From positions 6,572,001-6,636,000 of the forward strand of contig CM082582.2 in assembly GCA_040954595.2 (NCBI GenBank): a stretch of 64,000 bases of DNA, read 5' to 3'. Below are positions 1 through 14,194 of the stretch, piece after piece (positions within the stretch are counted from its first letter, which is position 1; the number at the start of each line of letters is the position of its first letter). The notes under the pieces are model-generated. The model had not been told where the DNA came from and did not search any database. It was given only the letters and a program-made list of their open reading frames with translations. The DNA comes from Balanoglossus misakiensis. Taxonomy: Eukaryota > Hemichordata. Both the position numbers and the translations under genes were made by a program.

Positions 1-1962
1 GAAAATCATCCAAAAATGACAATTTTTCGACTTTGCGAACTTTCAAAATTTCTTCATTTTTTTGAAAAAACCATGGGTTATAGCTCATGAAAATCATCCA
101 AAAATGACAATTTTTCGACTTTGCGAACTTTCAAAATTTCTTCATTTTTTGAAAAAAACCATGGGTTATAGCTCATGAAAATCATCCAAAAATGACAATT
201 TTTCGACTTTGCGAACTTTCAAAATTTCTTCATTTTTTTGAAAAAACCATGGGTTATAGCTCATGAAAATCATCCAAAAATGACAATTTTTCGACTTTGC
301 GAACTTTCAAAATTTCTTCATTTTTTTTGAAAAAACCATGGGTTTATAGCTCATGAAAATCATCCAAAAATGACAATTTTTCGACTTTGCGAACTTTCAA
401 AATTTCTTCATTTTTTTGAAAAAACCATGGGTTATAGCTCATGAAAATCATCCAAAAATGACAATTTTTCGACTTTGCGAACTTTCAAAATTTCTTCATT
501 TTTTTGAAAAAACCATGGGTTATAGCTCATGAAAATCATCCAAAAATGACAATTTTTCGACTTTGCGAACTTTCAAAATTTCTTCATTTTTTTTAAAAAA
601 CCATGGGTTATAGCTCATGAAAATCATCCAAAAATGACAATTTTTCGACTTTGCGAACTTTCAAAATTTCTTCATTTTTTTGAAAAAACCATGGGTTATA
701 GCTCATGAAAATCATCCAAAAATGACAATTTTTCGACTTTGCGAACTTTCAAAATTTCTTCATTTTTTGAAAAAAACATGGGTTATAGCTCATGAAAATC
801 ATCCAAAAATGACAATTTTTCGACTTTGCGAACTTTCAAAATTTCTTCATTTTTTTGAAAAAAACCATGGGTTATAGCTCATGAAAATCATCCAAAAATG
901 ACAATTTTTCGACTTTGCGAACTTTCAAAATTTCTTCATTTTTTTGAAAAAACCATGGGTTATAGCTCATGAAAATCATCCAAAAATGACAATTTTTCGA
1001 CTTTGCGAACTTTCAAAATTTCTTCATTTTTTTGAAAAAAACCATGGGTTATAGCTCATGAAAATCATCCAAAAATGACAATTTTTCGACTTTGCGAACT
1101 TTCAAAAATTTCTTCATTTTTTTGAAAAAACCATGGGTTATAGCTCATGAAAATCATCCAAAAATGACAATTTTTCGACTTTGCGAACTTTCAAATTTTC
1201 TTCATTTTTTTGAAAAAACCATGGGTTATAGCTCATGAAAATCATCCAAAAATGACAATTTTTCGACTTTGCGAACTTTCAAAATTTCTTCATTTTTTTG
1301 AAAAAACCATGGGTTATAGCTCATGAAAATCATCCAAAAATGACAATTTTTCGACTTTGCGAACTTTCAAAATTTCTTCATTTTTTTGAAAAAACCATGG
1401 TTATAGCTCATGAAAATCATCCAAAAATGACAATTTTTCGACTTTGCGAACTTTCAAAATTTCTTCATTTTTTTGAAAAAACCATGGGTTATAGCTCATG
1501 AAAATCATCCAAAAATGACAATTTTTCGACTTTGCGAACTTTCAAAATTTCTTCATTTTTTTGAAAAAACCATGGGTTATAGCTCATGAAAATCATCCAA
1601 AAATGACAATTTTTCGACTTTGCGAACTTTCAAAATTTCTTCATTTTTTTGAAAAAACCATGGGTTATAGCTCATGAAAATCATCCAAAAATGACAATTT
1701 TTCGACTTTGCGAACTTTCAAAATTTCTTCATTTTTTTGAAAAAAACCATGGGTTATAGCTCATGAAAATCATCCAAAAATGACAATTTTTCGACTTTGC
1801 GAACTTTCAAAATTTCTTCATTTTTTTGAAAAAACCATGGGTTATAGCTCGTGAAAATCATCCAAAAATGACAATTTTTCGACTTTGCGAACTTTCAAAA
1901 TTTCTTCATTTTTTTTAAAAAAACCATGGGTTATAGCTCATGAAAATCATCCAAAAATGACA

Positions 1963-2062
1963 NNNNNNNNNNNNNNNNNNNNNNNNNNNNNNNNNNNNNN
2001 NNNNNNNNNNNNNNNNNNNNNNNNNNNNNNNNNNNNNNNNNNNNNNNNNNNNNNNNNNNNNN
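1963..2062. other. assembly gap (100 N) inside the satellite
   Basis: Exactly 100 N bases interrupt the array. This is the usual placeholder for a gap of unknown size, so the real array is probably longer. The units just to the right (2063 to about 2640) contain many more small insertions, deletions and substitutions than the rest, as expected from low-coverage or error-prone sequence at a contig end. Confidence 0.97.
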
Positions 2063-5000
2063 CTCATGAAAATCATTCCAAAATGACAATTTATCGACTT
2101 TGCGAACTTTCAAAAAAATTTCTTCATTTTTTCGAAAAAAACATGGTTATTAGCATCATGAAATCATCCAAAAATGACAATTATTCGACTTTGGAACTTT
2201 CAAAATTAATTCTTTTTTTTGAAAAAAACTGGGTTATAAAGCTCATGAAAATCATCCAAAAAGACATTTTTCGACTTTTGCAAATTTCAAAATTTCTTCA
2301 TTATTTTGAAAAAACCATGGGTGATAGCTCATGAAAATCATCCAAAGAATGACAATTTTTCGACTTGCGAACTTTCAAAATTTCTTCATTTTTTGAAAAA
2401 AACAGGGTTATAGCTCATGAAAATCATCCAAAAATGACAATTTTTCGACTTTGCGAACTTTCAAAATTTCTTCATTTTTTTAGAAAAAACATGGGTTATA
2501 GCTCATGAAAATCATCCAAAAATGACAATTTTCGACTTTGCGAACTTTCAAAATTTCTTCATTTTTTGAAAAAAACCAGGGTTATAGCTCATGAAAATCA
2601 TCCAAAAATGACAATTTTTCGACTTTGCGAACTTTCAAAATTTCTTCATTTTTTTGAAAAACCATGGGTTATAGCTCATGAAAATCATCCAAAAATGACA
2701 ATTTTTCGACTTTGCGAACTTTCAAAATTTCTTCATTTTTTTGAAAAAACCATGGGTTATAGCTCATGAAAATCATCCAAAAATGACAATTTTTCGACTT
2801 TGCGAACTTTCAAAATTTCTTCATTTTTTTGAAAAAACCATGGGTTATAGCTCATGAAAATCATCCAAAAATGACAATTTTTCGACTTTGCGAACTTTCA
2901 AAATTTCTTCATTTTTTTGAAAAAACCATGGGTTATAGCTCATGAAAATCATCCAAAAATGACAAATTTTCCGACTTTGCGAACTTTCAAATTTCTTCAT
3001 TTTTTTGAAAAAACCATGGGTTATAGCTCATGAAAATCATCCAAAAATGACAATTTTTCGACTTTGCGAACTTTCAAAATTTCTTCATTTTTTTGAAAAA
3101 ACCATGGGTTATAGCTCATGAAAATCATCCAAAAATGACAATTTTTCGACTTTGCGAACTTTTCAAAATTTCTTCATTTTTTTGAAAAACCATGGGTTAT
3201 AGCTCATGAAAATCATCCAAAAATGACAATTTTTCGACTTGCGAACTTTCAAAATTTCTTCATTTTTTTGAAAAAACCATGGGTTATAGCTCATGAAAAT
3301 CATCCAAAAATGACAATTTTTCGACTTTGCGAACTTTCAAAATTTTTTCATTTTTTTGAAAAAACCATGGGTTATAGCTCATGAAAATCATCCAAAAATG
3401 ACAATTTTTCGACTTTGCGAACTTTCAAAATTTCTTCATTTTTTTGAAAAAACCATGGGTTATAGCTCATGAAAATCATCCAAAAATGACAATTTTTCGA
3501 CTTTTGCGAACTTTCAAAATTTCTTCATTTTTTGAAAAAAACCATGGGATATAGCTCATGAAAATCATCCAAAAAATGACAATTTTTTCGACTTTGCGAA
3601 CTTTCAAAATTTCTTCATTTTTTTGAAAAAACCATGGGTTATAGCTCATGAAAATCATCCAAAAATGACAATTTTTCGACTTTGCGAACTTTCAAATTTC
3701 TTCATTTTTTTGAAAAAACCATGGGTTATAGCTCATGAAAATCATCCAAAAATGACAATTTTTCGACTTTGCGAACTTTCAAAATTTCTTCATTTTTTTG
3801 AAAAAACCATGGGTTATAGCTCATGAAAATCATCCAAAAATGACAATTTTTCGACTTTGCGAACTTTCAAATTTTCTTCATTTTTTTGAAAAAACCATGG
3901 GTTATAGCTCATGAAAATCATCCAAAAATGACAATTTTTCGACTTTGCGAACTTTCAAAATTTCTTCATTTTTTTGAAAAAACCATGGTTATAGCTCATG
4001 AAAATCATCCAAAAATGACAATTTTTCGACTTTGCGAACTTTCAAAATTTCTTCATTTTTTTGAAAAAACCATGGGTTATAGCTCATGAAAATCATCCAA
4101 AAATGACAATTTTTCGACTTTGCGAACTTTCAAAATTTCTTCATTTTTTTAAAAAACCATGGGTTATAGCTCATGAAAATCATCCAAAAATGACAATTTT
4201 TCGACTTTGCGAACTTTCAAAATTTCTTCATTTTTTGAAAAAACCATGGGTTATAGCTCATGAAAATCATCCAAAAATGACAATTTTTCGACTTTGCGAA
4301 CTTTCAAAATTTCTTCATTTTTTTGAAAAAACCATGGGTTATAGCTCATGAAAATCATCCAAAAATGACAATTTTTCGACTTTGCGAACTTTCAAAATTT
4401 CTTCATTTTTTTGAAAAAACCAGTGGGTTATAGCTCATGAAAATCATCCAAAAATGACAATTTTTCGACTTTGCGAACTTTCAAAATTTTCTTCATTTTT
4501 TTTAAAAAACCATGGGTTATAGCTCATGAAAATCATCCAAAAATGACAATTTTTCGACTTTGCGAACTTTTCAAAATTTCTTCATTTTTTTGAAAAAAAC
4601 CATGGGTTATAGCTCATGAAAATCATCCAAAAAAGACAATTTTGACAATTTTTCGACTTTGCGACTTTCAAAATTTCTTCATTTTTTTTGAAAAACCATG
4701 GGTTATAGCTCATGAAAATCATCCAAAAATGACAATTTTTCGACTTTGCGAACTTTCAAAATTTCTTCATTTTTTTGAAAAAACCATGGGTTATAGCTCA
4801 TGAAAATCATCCAAAAATGACAATTTTTCGACTTTGCGAACTTTCAAAATTTCTTCATTTTTTTGAAAAAACCATGGGTATAGCTCATGAAAATCATCCA
4901 AAAATGACAATTTTTCGACTTTGCGAACTTTCAAAATTTCTTCATTTTTTGAAAAAACCATGGGTTATAGCTCATGAAAATCATCCAAAAATGACAATTT

Positions 5001-8000
5001 TTCGACTTTGCGAACTTTCAAAATTTCTTCATTTTTTTGAAAAAACCATGGGTTATAGCTCATGAAAATCATCCAAAAATGACAATTTTTCGACTTTGCG
5101 AACTTTCAAAATTTCTTCATTTTTTTGAAAAAACCATGGGTTATAGCTCATGAAAATCATCCAAAAATGACAATTTTTCGACTTTGCGAACTTTCAAATT
5201 TTCTTCATTTTTTTTAAAAAAACCATGGGTTATAGCTCATGAAAATCATCCAAAAATGACAATTTTTCGACTTTGCGAACTTTCAAAATTTCTTCATTTT
5301 TTGAAAAAACCATGGGTTATAGCTCATGAAAATCATCCAAAAATGACAATTTTTCGACTTTGCGAACTTTCAAAATTTCTTCATTTTTTTGAAAAAACCA
5401 TGGGTTATAGCTCATGAAAATCATCCAAAAATGACAATTTTTCGACTTTGCGAACTTTCAAAATTTCTTCATTTTTTGAAAAAACCATGGGTTATAGCTC
5501 ATGAAAATCATCCAAAAATGACAATTTTTCGACTTTGCGAACTTTCAAAATTTCTTCATTTTTTTGAAAAAACCATGGGTTATAGCTCATGAAAATCATC
5601 CAAAAATGACAATTTTTCGACTTTGCGAACTTTCAAAATTTCTTCATTTTTTTGAAAAAACCATGGGTTATAGCTCATGAAAATCATCCAAAAATGACAA
5701 TTTTTCGACTTTGCGAACTTTCAAAATTTCTTCATTTTTTGAAAAACCATGGGTTATAGCTCATGAAAATCATCCAAAAATGACAATTTTTCGACTTTGC
5801 GAACTTTCAAAATTTCTTCATTTTTTTGAAAAAACCATGGGTTATAGCTCATGAAAATCATCCAAAAATGACAATTTTTCGACTTTGCGAACTTTCAAAA
5901 TTTCTTCATTTTTTTGAAAAAAACCATGGGTTATAGCTCATGAAAATCATCCAAAAATGACAATTTTTCGACTTTGCGAACTTTCAAAATTTCTTCATTT
6001 TTTTGAAAAAACCATGGGTTATAGCTCATGAAAATCATCCAAAAATGACAATTTTTCGACTTTGCGAACTTTCAAAATTTCTTCATTTTTTTGAAAAAAC
6101 CATGGGTTATAGCTCATGAAAATCATCCAAAAATGACAATTTTTCGACTTTGCGAACTTTCAAAATTTCTTCATTTTTTTGAAAAAAACCATGGGTTATA
6201 GCTCATGAAAATCATCCAAAAATGACAATTTTTCGACTTTGCGAACTTTCAAAATTTCTTCATTTTTTGAAAAAACCATGGGTTATAGCTCATGAAAATC
6301 ATCCAAAAATGACAATTTTTCGACTTTGCGAACTTTCAAAATTTCTTCATTTTTTTGAAAAAACCATGGGTTATAGCTCATGAAAATCATCCAAAAATGA
6401 CAATTTTTCGACTTTGCGAACTTTCAAAATTTCTTCATTTTTTGAAAAAACCATGGGTTATAGCTCATGAAAATCATCCAAAAATGACAATTTTTCGACT
6501 TTGCGAACTTTCAAAATTTCTTCATTTTTTTGAAAAACCATGGGTTATAGCTCATGAAAATCATCCAAAAATGACAATTTTTCGACTTTGCGAACTTTCA
6601 AAATTTCTTCATTTTTTTGAAAAAACCATGGGTTATAGCTCATGAAAATCATCCAAAAATGACAATTTTTCGACTTTGCGAACTTTCAAAATTTCTTCAT
6701 TTTTTTGAAAAAACCATGGGTTATAGCTCATGAAAATCATCCAAAAATGACAATTTTTCGACTTTGCGAACTTTCAAAATTTCTTCATTTTTTTGAAAAA
6801 ACCATGGGTTATAGCTCATGAAAATCATCCAAAAATGACAATTTTTCGACTTTGCGAACTTTCAAAATTTCTTCATTTTTTTGAAAAAACCATGGGTTAT
6901 AGCTCATGAAAATCATCCAAAAATGACAATTTTTCGACTTTGCGAACTTTCAAAATTTCTTCATTTTTTTGAAAAAACCATGGGTTATAGCTCATGAAAA
7001 TCATCCAAAAATGACAATTTTTCGACTTTGCGAACTTTCAAAATTTCTTCATTTTTTTGAAAAACCATGGGTTATAGCTCATGAAAATCATCCAAAAATG
7101 ACAATTTTTCGACTTTGCGAACTTTCAAAATTTCTCATTTTTTTGAAAAAACCATGGGTTATAGCTCATGAAAATCATCCAAAAATGACAATTTTTCGAC
7201 TTTGCGAACTTTCAAAATTTCTTCATTTTTTTGAAAAAACCATGGGTTATAGCTCATGAAAATCATCCAAAAATGACAATTTTTCGACTTTGCGAACTTT
7301 CAAAATTTCTTCATTTTTTTGAAAAAACCATGGGTTATAGCTCATGAAAATCATCCAAAATGACAATTTTTCGACTTTGCGAACTTTCAAAATTTCTTCA
7401 TTTTTTTTAAAAAACCATGGGTTATAGCTCATGAAAATCATCCAAAAATGACAATTTTTCGACTTTGCGAACTTTTCAAAATTTCTTCATTTTTTGAAAA
7501 AACCATGGGTTATAGCTCATGAAAATCATCCAAAAATGACAATTTTTCGACTTTGCGAACTTTCAAAATTTCTTCATTTTTTTGAAAAAACCATGGGTTA
7601 TAGCTCATGAAAATCATCCAAAAATGACAATTTTTCGACTTTGCGAACTTTCAAAATTTCTTCATTTTTTTGAAAAAACCATGGGTTATAGCTCATGAAA
7701 ATCATCCAAAATGACAATTTTTCGACTTTGCGAACTTTCAAAATTTCTTCATTTTTTTGAAAAAACCATGGGTTATAGCTCATGAAAATCATCCAAAAAT
7801 GACAATTTTTCGACTTTGCGAACTTTCAAAATTTCTTCATTTTTTTGAAAAAACCATGGGTTATAGCTCATGAAAATCATCCAAAAATGACAATTTTTCG
7901 ACTTTGCGAACTTTCAAAATTTCTTCATTTTTTTGAAAAAACCATGGGTTATAGCTCATGAAAATCATCCAAAAATGACAATTTTTCGACTTTGCGAACT

Positions 8001-8299
8001 TTCAAAATTTCTTCATTTTTTTGAAAAAACCATGGGTTATAGCTCATGAAAATCATCCAAAAATGACAATTTTTCGACTTTGCGAACTTTCAAAATTTCT
8101 TCATTTTTTTGAAAAAACCATGGGTTATAGCTCATGAAAATCATCCAAAAATGACAATTTTTCGACTTTGCGAACTTTCAAAATTTCTTCATTTTTTTGA
8201 AAAACCATGGGTTATAGCTCATGAAAATCATCCAAAAATGACAATTTTTCGACTTTGCGAACTTTCAAAATTTCTTCATTTTTTGAAAAACCATGGGTT

Positions 8300-8900
8300 A
8301 TAGCTCATGAAAATCATCCAAAAATGACAATTTTCGACTTCGCGAACTTTCAAAATTTCTTCATTTTTTTGAAAAAACCATGGGTTATAGCTCATGAAAA
8401 TCATCCAAAAATGACAATTTTTCGACTTCGCGAACTTTCAAAATTTCTTCATTTTTTTGAAAAAACCATGGGTTATAGCTCATGAAAATCATCCAAAAAT
8501 GACAATTTTTCGACTTCGCGAACTTTCAAAATTTCTTCATTTTTTTGAAAAAACCATGGGTTATAGCCTCATGAAAATCATCCAAAAATGACAATTTTTC
8601 GACTTCGCGAACTTTCAAAATTTCTTCATTTTTTTGAAAAAACCATGGGTTATAGCTCATGAAAATCATCCAAAAATGACAATTTTTCGACTTTGCGAAC
8701 TTTCAAAAATTTCTTCATTTTTTGAAAAAACCATGGGTTATAGCTCATGAAAATCATCCAAAAATGACAATTTTTCGACTTTGCGAACTTTCAAAATTTC
8801 TTCATTTTTTTGAAAAAACCATGGGTTATAGCTCATGAAAATCATCCAAAAATGACAATTTTTCGACTTCGCGAACTTTCAAATTTCTTCATTTTTTTGA
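8300..8900. repeat. satellite sub-variant block with CGACTTCGCGAAC
   Basis: Consecutive monomers carry C in place of T in the TTTGCG segment, reading GACTTCGCGAAC. The same variant recurs as a second block at about 11935-12300. Clustering of a diagnostic base in neighbouring units, and in two separate blocks, shows local amplification and copying of multi-monomer segments within the array. Confidence 0.85.
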
Positions 8901-11900
8901 AAAAACCATGGGTTATAGCTCATGAAAATCATCCAAAAATGACAATTTTTCGACTTTGCGAACTTTCAAAATTTCTTCATTTTTTTGAAAAAACCATGGG
9001 TTATAGCTCATGAAAATCATCCAAAAATGACAATTTTTCGACTTTGCGAACTTTCAAAATTTCTTCATTTTTTTGAAAAAACCATGGGTATAGCTCATGA
9101 AAATCATCCAAAAATGACAATTTTTCGACTTTGCGAACTTTCAAAATTTCTTCATTTTTTTGAAAAAACCATGGGTTATAGCTCATGAAAATCATCCAAA
9201 AATGACAATTTTTCGACTTTGCGAACTTTCAAATTTCTTCATTTTTTGAAAAAACCATGGGTTATAGCTCATGAAAATCATCCAAAAATGACAATTTTTC
9301 GACTTTGCGAACTTTCAAAATTTCTTCATTTTTTTGAAAAAACCATGGGTTATAGCTCATGAAAATCATCCAAAATGACAATTTTTCGACTTTGCGAACT
9401 TTCAAAATTTCTTCATTTTTTTGAAAAAAACCATGGGTTATAGCTCATGAAAATCATCCAAAAATGACAATTTTTCGACTTTGCGAACTTTCAAAATTTC
9501 TTCATTTTTTTGAAAAAACCATGGGTTATAGCTCATGAAAATCATCCAAAAATGACAATTTTTCGACTTTGCGAACTTTCAAAATTTCTTCATTTTTTGA
9601 AAAAACCATGGGTTATAGCTCATGAAAATCATCCAAAAATGACAATTTTTCGACTTTGCGAACTTTCAAAATTTCTTCATTTTTTTGAAAAAACCATGGG
9701 TTATAGCTCATGAAAATCATCCAAAAATGACAATTTTTCGACTTTGCGAACTTTCAAAATTTCTTCATTTTTTGAAAAAACCATGGGTTATAGCTCATGA
9801 AAATCATCCAAAAATGACAATTTTTCGACTTTGCGAACTTTCAAAATTTCTTCATTTTTTTGAAAAAACCATGGGTTATAGCTCATGAAAATCATCCAAA
9901 AATGACAATTTTTCGACTTTGCGAACTTTCAAAATTTCTTCATTTTTTTGAAAAAACCATGGGTTATAGCTCATGAAAATCATCCAAAAATGACAATTTT
10001 TCGACTTTGCGAACTTTCAAAATTTCTTCATTTTTTTGAAAAAACCATGGGTTATAGCTCATGAAAATCATCCAAAAATGACAATTTTTCGACTTTGCGA
10101 ACTTTCAAAATTTCTTCATTTTTTTGAAAAAACCATGGGTTATAGCTCATGAAAATCATCCAAAAATGACAATTTTTCGACTTTGCGAACTTTCAAAATT
10201 TCTTCATTTTTTTGAAAAAACCATGGGTTATAGCTCATGAAAATCATCCAAAAATGACAATTTTCGACTTTGCGAACTTTCAAAATTTCTTCATTTTTTT
10301 GAAAAAACCATGGGTTATAGCTCATGAAAATCATCCAAAAAATGACAATTTTTCGACTTTGCGAACTTTCAAAATTTCTTCATTTTTTTGAAAAAAACCA
10401 TGGGTTATAGCTCATGAAAATCATCCAAAAATGACAATTTTTCGACTTTGCGAACTTTCAAAATTTCTTCATTTTTTTGAAAAAACCATGGGTTATAGCT
10501 CATGAAAATCATCCAAAAATGACAATTTTCGACTTTGCGAACTTTCAAATTTCTTCATTTTTTTGAAAAAACCATGGGTTATAGCTCATGAAAATCATCC
10601 AAAAATGACAATTTTTCGACTTTGCGAACTTTCAAAATTTCTTCATTTTTTTGAAAAAACCATGGGTTATAGCTCATGAAAATCATCCAAAAATGACAAT
10701 TTTTCGACTTTGCGAACTTTCAAAATTTCTTCATTTTTTTGAAAAAACCATGGGTTATAGCTCATGAAAATCATCCAAAAATGACAATTTTTCGACTTTG
10801 CGAACTTTCAAAATTTCTTCATTTTTTTGAAAAAACCATGGGTTATAGCTCATGAAAATCATCCAAAAATGACAATTTTTCGACTTTGCGAACTTTCAAA
10901 ATTTCTTCATTTTTTTGAAAAAACCATGGGTTATAGCTCATGAAAACATCCAAAAATGACAATTTTTCGACTTTGCGAACTTTCAAAATTTCTTCATTTT
11001 TTTGAAAAACCATGGGTTAATAGCTCATCGGAAATCATCCAAAAATGACAATTTTTCGACTTTGCGAACTTTCAAAATTTCTTCATTTTTTTGAAAAAAC
11101 CATGGGTTATAGCTCATGAAAATCATCCAAAAATGACAATTTTTCGACTTTGCGAACTTTCAAAATTTCTTCATTTTTTTGAAAAAACCATGGGTTATAG
11201 CTCATGAAAATCATCCAAAAATGACAATTTTTCGACTTTGCGAACTTTCAAAATTTCTTCATTTTTTTGAAAAAACCATGGGTTATAGCTCATGAAAATC
11301 ATCCAAAAATGACAATTTTTCGACTTTGCGAACTTTCAAAATTTCTTCATTTTTTTGAAAAAACCATGGGTTATAGCTCATGAAAATCATCCAAAAATGA
11401 CAATTTTTCGACTTTGCGAACTTTCAAAATTTCTTCATTTTTTTGAAAAAACCATGGGTTATAGCTCATGAAAATCATCCAAAAATGACAATTTTTCGAC
11501 TTTGCGAACTTTCAAAATTTCTTCATTTTTTTGAAAAAACCATGGGTTATAGCTCATGAAAATCATCCAAAAATGACAATTTTTCGACTTTGCGAACTTT
11601 CAAAATTTCTTCATTTTTTTGAAAAAACCATGGGTTATAGCTCATGAAAATCATCCAAAAATGACAATTTTTCGACTTTGCGAACTTTCAAAATTTCTTC
11701 ATTTTTTTGAAAAAACCATGGGTTATAGCTCATGAAAATCATCCAAAAATGACAATTTTTCGACTTTGCGAACTTTCAAAATTTCTTCATTTTTTTTAAA
11801 AAACCATGGGTTATAGCTCATGAAAATCATCCAAAAATGACAATTTTTCGACTTTGCGAACTTTCAAAATTTCTTCATTTTTTTGAAAAAACCATGGGTT

Positions 11901-14194
11901 ATAGCTCATGAAAATCATCCAAAAATGACAATTTTTCGACTTCGCGAACTTTCAAATTTCTTCATTTTTTTGAAAAAACCATGGGTTATAGCTCATGAAA
12001 ATCATCCAAAAATGACAATTTTTCGACTTCGCGAACTTTCAAAATTTCTTCATTTTTTTGAAAAAACCATGGGTTATAGCTCATGAAAATCATCCAAAAA
12101 TGACAATTTTTCGACTTCGCGAACTTTCAAAATTTCTTCATTTTTTTGAAAAAACCATGGGTTATAGCTCATGAAAATCATCCAAAAATGACAATTTTTC
12201 GACTTCGCGAACTTTCAAAATTTCTTCATTTTTTTGAAAAAACCATGGGTTATAGCTCATGAAAATCATCCAAAAATGACAATTTTTCGACTTCGCGGAA
12301 CTTTCAAAATTTCTTCATTTTTTTGAAAAAACCATGGGTTATAGCTCATGAAAATCATCCAAAAATGACAATTTTTCGACTTTGCGAACTTTCAAAATTT
12401 CTTCATTTTTTTGAAAAAACCATGGGTTATAGCTCATGAAAATCATCCAAAAATGACAATTTTTCGACTTTGCGAACTTTCAAAATTTCTTCATTTGTTT
12501 GAAAAAACCATGGGTTATAGCTCATGAAAATCATCCAAAAATGACAATTTTTCGACTTTGCGAACTTTCAAAATTTCTTCATTTGTTTGAAAAAACCATG
12601 GGTTATAGCTCATGAAAATCATCCAAAAATGACAATTTTTCGACTTTGCGAACTTTCAAAATTTCTTCATTTTTTTGAAAAAACCATGGGTTATAGCTCT
12701 TGAAAATCATCCAAAAATGACAATTTTTCGACTTTGCGAACTTTCAAAATTTCTTCATTTTTTTGAAAAAACCATGGGTTATAGCTCATGAAAATCATCC
12801 AAAAATGACAATTTTTCGACTTTGCGAACTTTCAAAATTTCTTCATTTTTTTGAAAAAACCATGGGTTATAGCTCATGAAAATCATCCTAAAATGACAAT
12901 TTTTCGACTTTGCGAACTTTCAAAATTTCTTCATTTTTTTGAAAAAACCATGGGTTATAGCTCATGAAAATCATCCAAAAATGACAATTTTTCGACTTTG
13001 CGAACTTTCAAAATTGACAATTTTTCGACTTTGCGAACTTTCAAAATTTCTTCATTTTTTTGAAAAAACCATGGGTTATAGCTCATGAAAATCATCCAAA
13101 AATGACAATTTTTCGACTTTGCGAACTTTCAAAATTTCTTCATTTTTTTGAAAAAACCATGGGTTATAGCTCATGAAAATCATCCAAAAATGACAATTTT
13201 TCGACTTTGCGAACTTTCAAAATTTCTTCATTTTTTTGAAAAAAACATGGGTTATAGCTCATGAAAATCATCCAAAAATGACAATTTTTCGACTTTGCGA
13301 ACTTTCAAAATTTCTTCATTTTTTTGAAAAAACCATGGGTTATAGCTCATGAAAATCATCCAAAAATGACAATTTTTCGACTTTGCGAACTTTCAAAATT
13401 TCTTCATTTTTTTGAAAAAACCATGGGTTATAGCTCATGAAAATCATCCAAAAATGACAATTTTTCGACTTTGCGAACTTTCAAAATTTCTTCATTTTTT
13501 TGAAAAAACCATGGGTTATAGCTCTTGAAAATCATCCAAAAATGACAATTTTTCGACTTTGCGAACTTTCAAAATTTCTTCATTTTTTTGAAAAAACCAT
13601 GGGTTATAGCTCATGAAAATCATCCAAAAATGACAATTTTTCGACTTTGCGAACTTTTAAAATTTCTTCATTTTTTTGAAAAAACCATGGGTTATAGCTC
13701 ATGAAAATCATCCAAAAATGACAATTTTTCGACTTTGCGAACTTTCAAAATTTCTTCATTTTTTTGAAAAAACCATGGGTTATAGCTCATGAAAATCATC
13801 CAAAAATGACAATTTTTCGACTTTGCGAACTTTCAAAATTTCTTCATTTTTTTGAAAAAACCATGGGTTATAGCTCATGAAAATCATCCAAAAATGACAA
13901 TTTTTCGACTTTGCGAACTTTCAAAATTTCTTCATTTTTTTGAAAAAACCATGGGTTATAGCTCATGAAAATCATCCAAAAATGACAATTTTTCGACTTT
14001 GCGAACTTTCAAAATTTCTTCATTTTTTTGAAAAAACCATGGGTTATAGCTCATGAAAATCATCCAAAAATGACAATTTTTCGACTTTGCGAACTTTCAA
14101 AATTTCTTCATTTTTTTTAAAAAACCATGGGTTATAGCTCATGAAAATCATCCAAAAATGACAATTTTTCGACTTTGCGAACTTTCAAAATTTC

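Noticed and set aside
680-12086. Many short reading frames coding MKKPWVIAHENHPKMT-type peptides
   Set aside because: They are translations of the 88-bp satellite in units that happen to be 87 bp long; both strands and several frames give similar products.
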